A stretch of DNA of 64,000 nt from Pseudomonadota bacterium (GTDB taxonomy: Bacteria > Pseudomonadota > Gammaproteobacteria > Burkholderiales > Burkholderiaceae_C): positions 62,001 to 126,000 of the forward strand of contig JAIUPH010000017.1 of the NCBI GenBank assembly GCA_020161065.1. Direction: 5' to 3'. Each line of letters begins with the position of its first letter. Position 1 is the first letter of the stretch. Positions 55,176 through 64,000 of the stretch are shown in pieces. The position numbers were made by a program, and so were the translations under genes. The notes under the pieces are model-generated. The model was given only the letters and a program-made list of their open reading frames with translations. It did no database searches and was not told where the DNA came from.

Positions 55176-56858
55176 ATGCACGCCTGGCTGCACAAGCTCG
55201 ACCAGCACTTTCCCGTGCGCTACCTGGCCTGGCTGCTCAGCGCCGTCGGGCTGCTGCTGTTCGGCTTCACCTGGGTGGCCTTCAACGCCAACGGGCCGCT
55301 GGCGCTGGCCTGCCTGTTCCTGGTGCTGCTGGGCGTGCGCGACGTGCGCCAGCGCCGCCACGCGGTGATCCGCAACTACCCCGTCATCGGCCACATCCGC
55401 TACCTGCTGGAGTACATCCGGCCCGAGATCCGCCAGTACTTCATCGAGAGCGACAGCGAGGCCGTGCCCTTCTCGCGCCAGCAGCGCAGCCTGGTCTACC
55501 AGCGCGCCAAGGGCGACCCCGACAAGCGCCCCTTCGGCACCCAGCTCGACGTCGGCGCGATCGGCTTCGAGTGGATCAACCATTCGCTGATGCCGACGCG
55601 GCTGGCGACGCACGACTTCCGCGTGACGATCGGTGGCGGTGGCGGTGGCGGTGGCGGCGAGGGCAGCGCCGGCACCAGCTGCACCCAGCCCTACGAGGCC
55701 AGCGTCTTCAACATCAGCGCGATGAGCTTCGGCTCGCTGTCGGCCAACGCCATCCTGGCGCTCAACGGCGGCGCCAAGAAGGGCGGCTTCGCGCACGACA
55801 CCGGCGAGGGCTCGATCAGCCAGTACCACCGCGTGCACGGCGGCGACCTGATCTGGGAGGTGGCCAGCGGCTACTTCGGCTGCCGCAACGACGACGGCAC
55901 GTTCAGCGCCGAGAAGTTCGCCGCCGCGGCCGCCGACCCGCAGGTGAAGATGATCGAGCTGAAGCTCAGCCAGGGCGCCAAGCCCGGCCACGGCGGCATG
56001 CTGCCGGGGCCGAAGGTGACGCTGGAGATCGCCGCCGCGCGCGGCGTGCCGGTGGGCGTGGACTGCATCAGCCCGGCCCGCCACAGCGCCTTCTCGACGC
56101 CGGTGGAGATGATGCATTTCATCGAGCGGCTGCGCCGGCTCTCGGGCGGCAAGCCCACCGGCTTCAAGCTGTGCATCGGCCACCCCTGGGAATGGTTCGG
56201 CATCTGCAAGGCGATGATGGAGACCGGCATCCTGCCTGACTTCATCGTCGTCGACGGCGCCGAGGGCGGCACCGGCGCGGCGCCGCTGGAGTTCACCGAC
56301 CACGTCGGCGCGCCGCTGCAGGAAGGGCTGCTGCTGGTGCGCAACTCGCTGGTCGGGCTGAACCTGCGCCAGCGCATCCGCATCGGCGCCGCCGGCAAGG
56401 TGGTGGGCGCCTTCGATATCGCGCGCATGATGGCGCTCGGCGCCGACTGGTGCAACGCGGCGCGCGGCTTCATGTTCGCGCTGGGCTGCATCCAGGCGCA
56501 GGCCTGCCACACCGGCAGCTGCCCCACCGGCGTGACCACGCAGGACCCGATGCGCCAGAAGGCGCTGGTGGTGCTCGACAAGATGGAGCGCGTCTACCGC
56601 TTCCACCAGAACACGCTGCACGCGCTGCAGGAACTGGTGCAGGCCGCCGGGCTGCAGCACCCCGACCAGATCACCGCCTCGCACATCGTGCGCCGCGTCA
56701 GCGACAGCGAGGTCAAGCTGCTGGCCAACCTGCTGCCGCTGCTGCGCCCCGGCGTGCTGCTCGACGCCATCGAAGGCCGCGCCGACTGGCCGCACAACGT
56801 CTATCGCATGTACTGGCCGATGGCCAGCGCGCACAGCTTCCAGGCCGTGGTGGCGTAG
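55176..56858 (+). CDS. GltB-like FMN-binding protein with N-terminal membrane helices
   Basis: 560 residues containing the glutamate synthase FMN domain as a separate protein. N-terminus has two hydrophobic segments (about 20-55). FMN region: NISAMSFGSLSANAIL, GEGSISQYH, KPGHGGMLPG, IVVDGAEGGTGAAP. A [3Fe-4S] motif is intact: CIQAQACHTGSCPTG. No amidotransferase or GltD is present, so it is not a normal glutamate synthase; substrate unknown. A nine-Gly run (about 151-160) from GGTGGC repeats interrupts residues just before the core. 30 bases after the deacetylase. Confidence 0.85.
   Translation: MHAWLHKLDQHFPVRYLAWLLSAVGLLLFGFTWVAFNANGPLALACLFLVLLGVRDVRQRRHAVIRNYPVIGHIRYLLEYIRPEIRQYFIESDSEAVPFSRQQRSLVYQRAKGDPDKRPFGTQLDVGAIGFEWINHSLMPTRLATHDFRVTIGGGGGGGGGEGSAGTSCTQPYEASVFNISAMSFGSLSANAILALNGGAKKGGFAHDTGEGSISQYHRVHGGDLIWEVASGYFGCRNDDGTFSAEKFAAAAADPQVKMIELKLSQGAKPGHGGMLPGPKVTLEIAAARGVPVGVDCISPARHSAFSTPVEMMHFIERLRRLSGGKPTGFKLCIGHPWEWFGICKAMMETGILPDFIVVDGAEGGTGAAPLEFTDHVGAPLQEGLLLVRNSLVGLNLRQRIRIGAAGKVVGAFDIARMMALGADWCNAARGFMFALGCIQAQACHTGSCPTGVTTQDPMRQKALVVLDKMERVYRFHQNTLHALQELVQAAGLQHPDQITASHIVRRVSDSEVKLLANLLPLLRPGVLLDAIEGRADWPHNVYRMYWPMASAHSFQAVVA
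55632..55655 (+). repeat. Four GGTGGC hexamers coding a poly-Gly run
   Basis: Four perfect 6-bp copies inside the GltB-like gene, continuing as GGCGAGGGCAGC. They give nine consecutive Gly and likely a flexible loop. Confidence 0.9.
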
Positions 56859-56882
56859 GCTGAGGCCGTGGCTCGGCTTCGG

Positions 56883-57433
56883 CGTGCTTTGATCGATCTT
56901 TCTTCGCATGCGCAGGCCGCCGGCGGGGATTTCGTCCCCGCAGCCGACCTACTTTCTTTGCTGGTGCAAAGAAAGTAGGCAAAGAAAGCACCTCGAATGC
57001 AACACCCACGGCTCGTCGGCTGCGGCCCGCTCGCTTGCGCTCGGTGCGGCTGTCACTCGATGCTCTCGCAAAGTCTTGCTCGACAGCGCCGACTGTTCAC
57101 CGCCCAGGCGAGACGGTACCGCGTCACGCTGGACCACCAGCCATCGGCATGCCACCGCTCCCTGCGGCTGAAGAGCGGACGGTGGTCCAGCGTGACGCCG
57201 CCCGCGATCCGCCGCTGGTGAACAGTCGGCGATGTCGAGCAAAACTTTGCGAGAACTGTCACTGTCACCGGCCGGAGCGCAGCGACCGATCACCGAAGAA
57301 CGAGCCGGGGGTGTTGCATTCAGGGTGCTTTCTTTGCTTCCTTTCTTTGCACCAGCAAAGAAAGGGAGTCGGCTGCGGGGACGAAATCCCCGCCGGCGGC
57401 TTCAGCATGCGAAGAAGGATTGATCAAAGCACG
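56883..57433. repeat. 551-bp imperfect palindrome
   Basis: Two long arms pair over most of their length around a centre near 57158. Matching pairs: CGTGCTTTGATC (56883) with GATCAAAGCACG (57422); GGGGATTTCGTCCCCG near 56928 with CGGGGACGAAATCCCC near 57376; TGTTCACC near 57095 with GGTGAACA near 57219; GTCACGCTGGACCACC (57123) with GGTGGTCCAGCGTGAC (57181). It has no transposase and no convincing gene. It fills the space between the GltB-like gene and glpK. Confidence 0.88.
56948..56979. other. 14-bp local hairpin in the left arm
   Basis: CCTACTTTCTTTGC, loop TGGT, GCAAAGAAAGTAGG: perfect. A counterpart at 57340-57365 in the right arm is CCTTTCTTTGC, loop ACCA, GCAAAGAAAGG. These could also act as terminators because of the T/A bias. 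Confidence 0.8.
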
Positions 57434-57454
57434 CAGCACGCAGCGCGCAACCGC

Positions 57455-58951
<1,497 letters not shown>

Positions 58952-59033
58952 GGCGGGGCGTCTCCGGTGGTTTTCGCGCCCGACTCTGCCACAGCGGCCC
59001 CGCGCCGCCGCGGCCCGCCGCCAAGGCTCACCG

Positions 59034-60038
59034 TCATGGCACCAGGTAGATGCGCGGCGGCTCGGCGCCGGCGCCGTTGAGCGTGACGCTGCTGCGCGAG
59101 CAGTAGTAGCGCGCCGCCGCGTTGTTGTACTTGCAGCGGTGGTCGCTGCCGTTGGGCGCGGCCGGCACCGTCAGCGCGCTGGCGCGCAGGATCATCGACA
59201 GGTCGACCGCCGCGCCGGGGTCGAAGCGGCCCAGGCTCAGGTGCACCACGCGCTGCGTCGACTGGCTGTTGACGGTGGCCGCGCTGCTGTCGTTGCCGCT
59301 GCCGGCGTCTTCGTCGTTGGTCGGGAAGCTCATCGCCTGGCCGAACTGCTGCAGCACGATGGTTTCCGACAGGTTGTCGCTCTGCACCTTGGGCTCGATC
59401 GTCAGGCGCAGCGCCTCGGTCGACCAGGCGGGGAAGCCGTTGACCAGCACCTCGCCGCGCAGCCGGCTGCGCCAGCGGCCGATGCCGTCCTGCTCGGTGT
59501 AGCCGGCCACCGACGCCGGCGGCAGCACGAAGCGCAGCACCACCTCGCGCGAGCCGCCGGCCGGCACCACCAGGCTGGTGGTCCACGAGGCGGTGGCCTC
59601 GGCGCCGAACTCGCCGAAGCCGCGGGCGTGCAGATAGGGCTTGCCGTCGGCCGCCATCGTCGCCCACGACTGCGCGTGGTCGCCGGTCTGCGCATGGTCG
59701 AACAGCGCGCTGCCGGCCGGCATCGGCGGCAGCAGCGGCGGCGGCGAGGCCTGCACCGGCAGGCTGCGGTACACCGCCGCGGCGGCGCCGCTGCTGCGCT
59801 GCACGCCCTGCAGCGGCGCGCCCTTGTCGTAGGCCGAGACCTGCACCGCGGCAGCCATGCGGAAGGTCTGGTTCGATGGGCTCAGGTAGGGCAGGCCGGA
59901 GAGCGCGTTGATCTCCGCCGCGCTCATCTCCTTGACGGGCAGCGGCAGGTCGGCCCGCGCCGGCGGGGTGGTGGTGAGCGCGGCGAGGGCGGCCAGGCCG
60001 GCCAGCGCCGGCCCGAGGGTTCGATGGATCGTCGTCAT
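59034..60038 (-). CDS. Exported protein of unknown function (second of a paralogous pair)
   Basis: 334 residues; signal peptide with cleavage near PPARA (about 29). I do not recognise the family. It has [40 protein letters not shown] and a Cys pair in [19 protein letters not shown] near the end. The central VNGFPAWS and neighbouring segment match VDGLPVWS of the gene just upstream, so the two are distant paralogs. 18 bases after it on the same strand; likely co-transcribed. Confidence 0.72.
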   Translation of the reverse strand: MTTIHRTLGPALAGLAALAALTTTPPARADLPLPVKEMSAAEINALSGLPYLSPSNQTFRMAAAVQVSAYDKGAPLQGVQRSSGAAAAVYRSLPVQASPPPLLPPMPAGSALFDHAQTGDHAQSWATMAADGKPYLHARGFGEFGAEATASWTTSLVVPAGGSREVVLRFVLPPASVAGYTEQDGIGRWRSRLRGEVLVNGFPAWSTEALRLTIEPKVQSDNLSETIVLQQFGQAMSFPTNDEDAGSGNDSSAATVNSQSTQRVVHLSLGRFDPGAAVDLSMILRASALTVPAAPNGSDHRCKYNNAAARYYCSRSSVTLNGAGAEPPRIYLVP

Positions 60039-60056
60039 GGCATGGGCTCCGGCGCT

Positions 60057-61103
60057 TCAGCGCGTGTAGACCTGCAGGTCGGGCTTGTGGGCGATGTAGC
60101 TGTAGGGGCCGGAGACGACGACCGACTTCGCCGGCAGCGTCATCCCTTCGCGCAGCGCATAACAGCGCCGGTACGTGGTGCCGTAGCTGGCGGCGCTGAC
60201 GCAGTCGGGCGCGTCGATGCGCGACTCCACGCGCATCACCACCGCCACCGTGCGGCTGCTGCCGGCGGGCAGCTGGCCGAGGTACAGCGTCACCAGGTCG
60301 TCGGCCAGCGGCTGGCCCCAGGCCACGCGCAGCGGGTTGAGGTCGGCACCCCAGCGCTGCGGCTGCAGCTGGTGCACGGCCGAGCTCCACACCGGCAGCC
60401 CGTCGACGTAGACGTCCACCGCGGCGCGCGTCTGCAGCCGCTCGGCTTCGGTGTAGACCCACTCGAAGCCGCTGGGCCCGCCCAGCTTCTTGGGCACCAC
60501 CCACGCCGTCAGCAGCGCGGGCACGCGGAACTCCAGGTAGGTGCGCTTCGGTCCGGCGGCCGGCGTGTTGATGCGCAGCCCGTGGCTGACGCCGCTGGCG
60601 CCGCTGCCCGTCTTCCACGACTGCACCGCGATGCGTCGAACGGTGTTCAGCAACAGCAGCGAATCGAAGCGCACTTCGGAGGCCTGCTGCACGCCGAGCG
60701 AATCGCCGTCCAGCACCTGGCCGGCCGGCGGCAAGGCCACCGCCAGCGCTTCCGAGACGGCGGCCACGCCGGGCTGGCTGCCGGCGTACACCGGCGGCCA
60801 GGCGCCGGCCGTGTAGGGCGCCGGCGTCTGCGTGTAGCTGTTGGACATGCCGGTGACCGAGGTGGTGACGTACTGGCAATCGCTGCCGCAGGGCACGGCG
60901 GCCGGGCTGCCCGGCAGGTATAGCGGCCAGCCCTGCGCCACGCCGGTCACCAGTTGCGAGACGTTGAAGCTGGCGGCGGCCGCCGGCCCGGCGGCGAGCA
61001 CCGGCAGCGCGGCGGCGGCGGCCAGCAGGGCGCGGGTGCGGGTGCGGGTGCGGGTGCGGGTGCGGGCACGGGCGCAAGCACCGATGCGGAAATGGTTCGA
61101 CAT
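60057..61103 (-). CDS. Exported protein of unknown function (first of a paralogous pair)
   Basis: 348 residues. The N-terminus MSNHFRIGACARARTRTRTR contains a Thr-Arg dipeptide run, followed by a hydrophobic core ALLAAAAALPVLAAG and cleavage near AAAA (about 45). The mature part has VPCGSDCQYVTTSVTGMSN, VDGLPVWSSAVHQLQP and DAPDCVSAASYGTTYRRCYA (two Cys pairs). Strong ribosome binding site AAGGAG. I do not recognise the family; a periplasmic or secreted role is inferred. The divergent regulator may control it. Confidence 0.75.
   Translation of the reverse strand: MSNHFRIGACARARTRTRTRTRTRALLAAAAALPVLAAGPAAAASFNVSQLVTGVAQGWPLYLPGSPAAVPCGSDCQYVTTSVTGMSNSYTQTPAPYTAGAWPPVYAGSQPGVAAVSEALAVALPPAGQVLDGDSLGVQQASEVRFDSLLLLNTVRRIAVQSWKTGSGASGVSHGLRINTPAAGPKRTYLEFRVPALLTAWVVPKKLGGPSGFEWVYTEAERLQTRAAVDVYVDGLPVWSSAVHQLQPQRWGADLNPLRVAWGQPLADDLVTLYLGQLPAGSSRTVAVVMRVESRIDAPDCVSAASYGTTYRRCYALREGMTLPAKSVVVSGPYSYIAHKPDLQVYTR
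61032..61073 (-). repeat. Hexanucleotide repeat in a signal peptide
   Basis: Five perfect GCGGGT units (plus strand) and two decayed ones, coding a Thr-Arg run before the hydrophobic core of the signal peptide. Unit number changes keep frame but alter the positive charge of the n-region. Confidence 0.92.
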
Positions 61104-61282
61104 GCAAACTCTCCTTGGCGGCTGGCGCCGGCCCGGGTTGGGTCGGCGCTGCAGGCATCCTCGGCCGGCTGCCGTTGCATGCCCGTTGCAAGACCGGCCC
61201 CCCAATGCCGCGGCGGCGCGCGCGCATGCGAACATCCGCACGCCTTGCCGCCCGCCCCTGCCTTGCCGCCTTCCATCCGCCG
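61104..61282. other. Divergent intergenic region
   Basis: 179 bases between the exported-protein pair and the regulator. It contains the ribosome binding site of the former. I see no clear -10 or operator, but any binding site of the regulator should lie here. Confidence 0.35.
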
Positions 61283-64000
61283 ATGCGCAGCGCCGCCACC
61301 GCCGCCATGCCCGCCCCGGTCGGCCTGCAGGTCGCCGGTACGCCGCACCTGCACGTCGAGGGCCGCGAACTGCCCACCGGCACCCGCAAGGCGCTGGCGT
61401 TGGCGCTGCTGGCGGCGCTGGAGCCCGGCCTGCGCCGCGCCCGCGCGGCCGACCTGCTGTGGCCCGACGCCGACCCCGCCGCCGCCCGCCGCAACCTGCG
61501 GCGCGACCTCTTCCGGCTGCGCCAGCGCGGCCTGCTGATCGACGACGGCCCCGGCGACACGCTGCTGCTGGCCGGCTGCGAGATCGCCTGGCCGGTGCCC
61601 GCCGCGCTGCCGCCGGCCTGGCTGGACGGCCTGGACGAAGTGGCCGGTGCCGAGCTGGCGCACTGGGTGGCGCTGCAGCGCCGCCAGTTGCAGCGCCGCT
61701 GGACCGCCCAGCTTGCCGCCCAGGCGCGCGCGCTGGAGGCCGCCGGCCGCGCTGCCGACGCGCTGCAGGCCTGGCGCGGCCTGCTGGCCGACGGCGCCGC
61801 CGGCCCCCGCCACGCCGAGGCGCGCGCCGCGCTGCAGCGCCTGCTGGACGCGGCCGGGGCTGCCGATGCCGAGGCCGATGCAGCCAGCGATGCCGAAGCC
61901 GATGCCGCCACCGGCGCCGCGCGGGCCGGATCCACCGCCCCCGCCGCCTCGGCCCCGCGCCAGCCCCGCGTGCCGTTCGTCGGTCGCGAGCGCGAGCGCA
62001 TGGCCATCGCGCTGGCGCTGGCCGGGCACCAACTGGTGCTGCTCGACGGCCCGGCCGGCATCGGCAAGACGCGGCTGGCGCTGGAAGCGCTGGCCGCGCG
62101 CGGCGGCGCGCTGCTGCTGCGCTGCCGGCCCGAGGACGCCGCCGTGCCCTACGCCAGCGCGCTGCGCGGCCTGCAGGCGCTGCGCGAGGCCGCGCCCGAC
62201 GTGGCGTTGCCGCCGCGGCTGCGCCGCGAGCTGGGCTTTCTGCTGCCGGGCGCGCCGGCCGCCGCCGCATCGGCGCCCGACGCCCCCGGCGCGCTGCGCC
62301 TGCGCCGCGCCTACCACGAGGCGCTGGTGCTGCTGGCCGCCGACAACTTCGGCGCCGTCGTCATCGACGACTGGCAATGGGCCGACGAGCCCAGCCAGGC
62401 GCTGTGGGACGGCCCCGACGACGCCGCCGCGCCGGCGCTGCCCACGGTCGTCGTGCACCGCTCGGGCGAGCTGCCGCCGGCCGCGCTGCAACGCCGCCGC
62501 CGCTGGCTGGACGGCGGCCGCGCCGTCGCCGTGCGGGTGCCGCCGCTGGCCGACGCCGAACTGCAGGCGCTGGCCGCCGGCCTCGGCCACGCCGGCGCCG
62601 AGGCGGCCGAGGCCATGCGCCGCAGCGCCGGCCATCCGCTGTTCCTGATCGAGATCCTGCGCCAGGGCGGCAGCGCCGGCGCCGGCCTGCCGGCCACCGT
62701 GCAAGACCTGCTGCTGGCGCGCGCCCGCGCGCTGGGCCCCGCCGTACGCCGCGTGCTGGAAGCTGCCAGCCTGGCCGGCGGCGATGCGCTGCAGCCGCGT
62801 GCGCTGGCCGCGGCCGCCGGCGTGGCCGAGCTGGCGGCGGCGCAGGCGCTGGACCACGCCGCCGTCGCCGGGCTGCTGGTGGCCGGGCAGGATCACTCGG
62901 CCGACGACTACCGCTTCGCGCACGACCTCGTCGCCCAGGCCATTGCCGACGGCCTGTCGCCGCTGCGCCGCCAGGCGCTGCACGCGCAGTTGGCGCAAGG
63001 GTTGATCGAGGCCGCGGCCGAGCCGGCGCGCATCGCCGCCCACCTGGACGCCGCCGGCCGCGGCGACGCCGCCGCGCCCTGGCGCTTGCGCGCCGCCGAG
63101 GTGGCCTTCGAACGCCAGGCCTGGCCCGAGGCCGTGGCCGCCTGCGAGGCCGTGTGCAGCGCCGCCCGCGACCCCGCGCTGCGGCTGGCGGCGCAGTTGC
63201 TGGCCGCGCGTACCTGGCGGCGCCGCGCCGACCCCGCGGCCGCCGAGGCGCTGCTGCAAACGGCGTTGGCCGACGCCGTGCGCGCCGGCCCCGGCGCGGT
63301 GATCGACCTCGCGCTGGAGCGCGTGGACCTGCTCAACGCCAGCGGCCACGCCGAGGCCGCGCTGGCCGAGCTGCAGCGCCTGGAGGCCGACCCCGCGCTC
63401 GGCGCCGCGCAGCGCCGCCGCGTGCTGCAGGAGCAGGCCAGCGCGCTGGCGCTGCTGGGCCGGCACGGCGAATCGCTGCCGCGGCTGCGCCGGCTGCTGG
63501 CCGAGGTGCCCGCCTCGGCGCCGCACGAGCGCCGTCACCTGCTGAACCTGCTGTCGCGCAACGCCTACTGGGCCGGCCGGCTGGACGAGGCGCAACAGCT
63601 CGTCGAAGAGATGCTGGCCGTCGGCCGCGCGCTGGGCGACCGCGTGTCCGAGGCCAGCGCGCTGTTCCGCCTGGGCGCGCTGGCGCGCGAGCAGGGCCGC
63701 GGCGACGAGGCCGCCGCCTGGCTGCAGGCGTCGGTCGAGCGCTCGCGCCAGGAAGACCACGTCGAGCTGCTGCGCTCGGCGCTGGCCACGCTGGCCAGCA
63801 TCCACCTCGACCGGCTGCAGCTCGACCAGGCCGAGGCGCTGATCGTCGAAGCCGAGCGCGCCGCGCCGGGCTGGGACTCGGCCGCCCTCGAAGACGTGTT
63901 CGACGAGCGCCGCTACCGCCTGCACCTGCTGCGCGGCGAGCTCGACGCCGCCTGGGTCGTCACGCGGCGCAGCCTGGCGCGCAACGCCGGGCACGACCAC
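61283..64000 (+). CDS. SARP/BTAD-type regulator with AAA ATPase and TPR region (cut by window edge)
   Basis: 906 residues visible, open to the right edge. N-terminal winged-helix-like domain (about 12-105: TGTRKALALALLAALEPG, DPAAARRNLRRDLFRLRQRG), a helical BTAD-like region (about 115-200), ATPase domain with Walker A LLDGPAGIGKTRLAL (about 252-266) and Walker B FGAVVIDDWQWAD (about 355-367), then TPR-like helices from about 590. This resembles large SARP/AfsR or LuxR-type activators. Residues about 195-210 contain a duplicated 8-residue acidic unit (DAEADAAS). Start could also be the ATG at 61307. Confidence 0.75.
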   Translation, partial: MRSAATAAMPAPVGLQVAGTPHLHVEGRELPTGTRKALALALLAALEPGLRRARAADLLWPDADPAAARRNLRRDLFRLRQRGLLIDDGPGDTLLLAGCEIAWPVPAALPPAWLDGLDEVAGAELAHWVALQRRQLQRRWTAQLAAQARALEAAGRAADALQAWRGLLADGAAGPRHAEARAALQRLLDAAGAADAEADAASDAEADAATGAARAGSTAPAASAPRQPRVPFVGRERERMAIALALAGHQLVLLDGPAGIGKTRLALEALAARGGALLLRCRPEDAAVPYASALRGLQALREAAPDVALPPRLRRELGFLLPGAPAAAASAPDAPGALRLRRAYHEALVLLAADNFGAVVIDDWQWADEPSQALWDGPDDAAAPALPTVVVHRSGELPPAALQRRRRWLDGGRAVAVRVPPLADAELQALAAGLGHAGAEAAEAMRRSAGHPLFLIEILRQGGSAGAGLPATVQDLLLARARALGPAVRRVLEAASLAGGDALQPRALAAAAGVAELAAAQALDHAAVAGLLVAGQDHSADDYRFAHDLVAQAIADGLSPLRRQALHAQLAQGLIEAAAEPARIAAHLDAAGRGDAAAPWRLRAAEVAFERQAWPEAVAACEAVCSAARDPALRLAAQLLAARTWRRRADPAAAEALLQTALADAVRAGPGAVIDLALERVDLLNASGHAEAALAELQRLEADPALGAAQRRRVLQEQASALALLGRHGESLPRLRRLLAEVPASAPHERRHLLNLLSRNAYWAGRLDEAQQLVEEMLAVGRALGDRVSEASALFRLGALAREQGRGDEAAAWLQASVERSRQEDHVELLRSALATLASIHLDRLQLDQAEALIVEAERAAPGWDSAALEDVFDERRYRLHLLRGELDAAWVVTRRSLARNAGHDH
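61865..61912 (+). repeat. 24-bp duplication in the regulator linker
   Basis: GATGCCGAGGCCGATGCAGC at 61865 recurs as GATGCCGAAGCCGATGCCGC at 61889. It codes DAEADAAS then DAEADAAT in the linker before the ATPase domain. Confidence 0.85.

Noticed and set aside
60947-64000. Long open frame on the minus strand opposite the SARP-like regulator
   Set aside because: Gln/Arg/Ala-rich with no motifs, while the plus-strand frame has Walker A and B motifs and a continuous protein.

Overview
The window is a contiguous piece of a very GC-rich (roughly 70% or more) chromosome from a betaproteobacterium of the order Burkholderiales, most like the Rubrivivax/Leptothrix/Ideonella group. This rests on gene order (hpf-ptsN-hprK; fur next to bamE-dapB-exbB-exbD; leuS-lptE-holA; metX-metW; lptD-surA-rsmA) and on protein content. 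It is almost entirely coding, with no rRNA, tRNA, CRISPR array, prophage or transposase that I can see.

Layout. 1-10 kb: the N-terminal part of prfC, proC, an orphan peptide-binding protein with ldcA and ampG (murein recycling), a PemK/MazF-type toxin-antitoxin pair with a palindromic operator, an M48 protease, and a Crp/Fnr regulator, MBL hydrolase and membrane-anchored protein. 10-15.5 kb: hpf, ptsN and hprK, then fur divergent from bamE-dapB-exbB-exbD. 15.5-20.5 kb: an insertion in the usual exbD-leuS order, with a PAS-GGDEF-EAL protein and a subtilase carrying eleven 6-residue repeats. 20.6-25.5 kb: leuS-lptE-holA followed by a decayed Fic gene. 25.6-35.5 kb: a hydroxypyruvate reductase, a second GGDEF-EAL protein, the leftward genes thiL-pgpA-pncC, and a DctS/DctR-like two-component system divergent from maeB. 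35.6-37.5 kb: a secreted guanyl-type RNase with a barstar-like inhibitor, and a DUF3047 protein. 37.5-44.5 kb: lptD-surA-rsmA divergent from amgK and a TPR lipoprotein. 44.5-51.6 kb: M20 peptidase, alpha/beta hydrolase, dienoyl-CoA isomerase-like protein, Nudix hydrolase, an orphan sensor kinase, then metX-metW behind a clear SAM-II riboswitch with a terminator. 51.8-57 kb: a three-gene lipid A amino-sugar type operon (GT39, GT2, YdjC deacetylase) and a GltB-like FMN protein. 56.9-57.4 kb: a 551-bp imperfect palindrome. 57.5-64 kb: glpK, two paralogous secreted proteins of unknown function, and a divergent SARP/AAA-type regulator running off the right edge.

Themes. Envelope biogenesis dominates: lptD, lptE, surA, bamE, ampG, ldcA, amgK, the ExbB/ExbD motor and lipid A decoration. 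The most unusual DNA-level feature is the number of short direct tandem duplications. Several lie exactly over stop codons so that the C-terminal tail and stop are repeated (near 15.5, 35.5, 44.5, 47.7, 49.7 and 53.3 kb); others lie in linkers or signal peptides. A second oddity is hprK, whose conserved N-terminus is encoded but has no ATG, GTG or TTG; an ATC codon stands where the start should be, right after a GC-rich repeat-like spacer.
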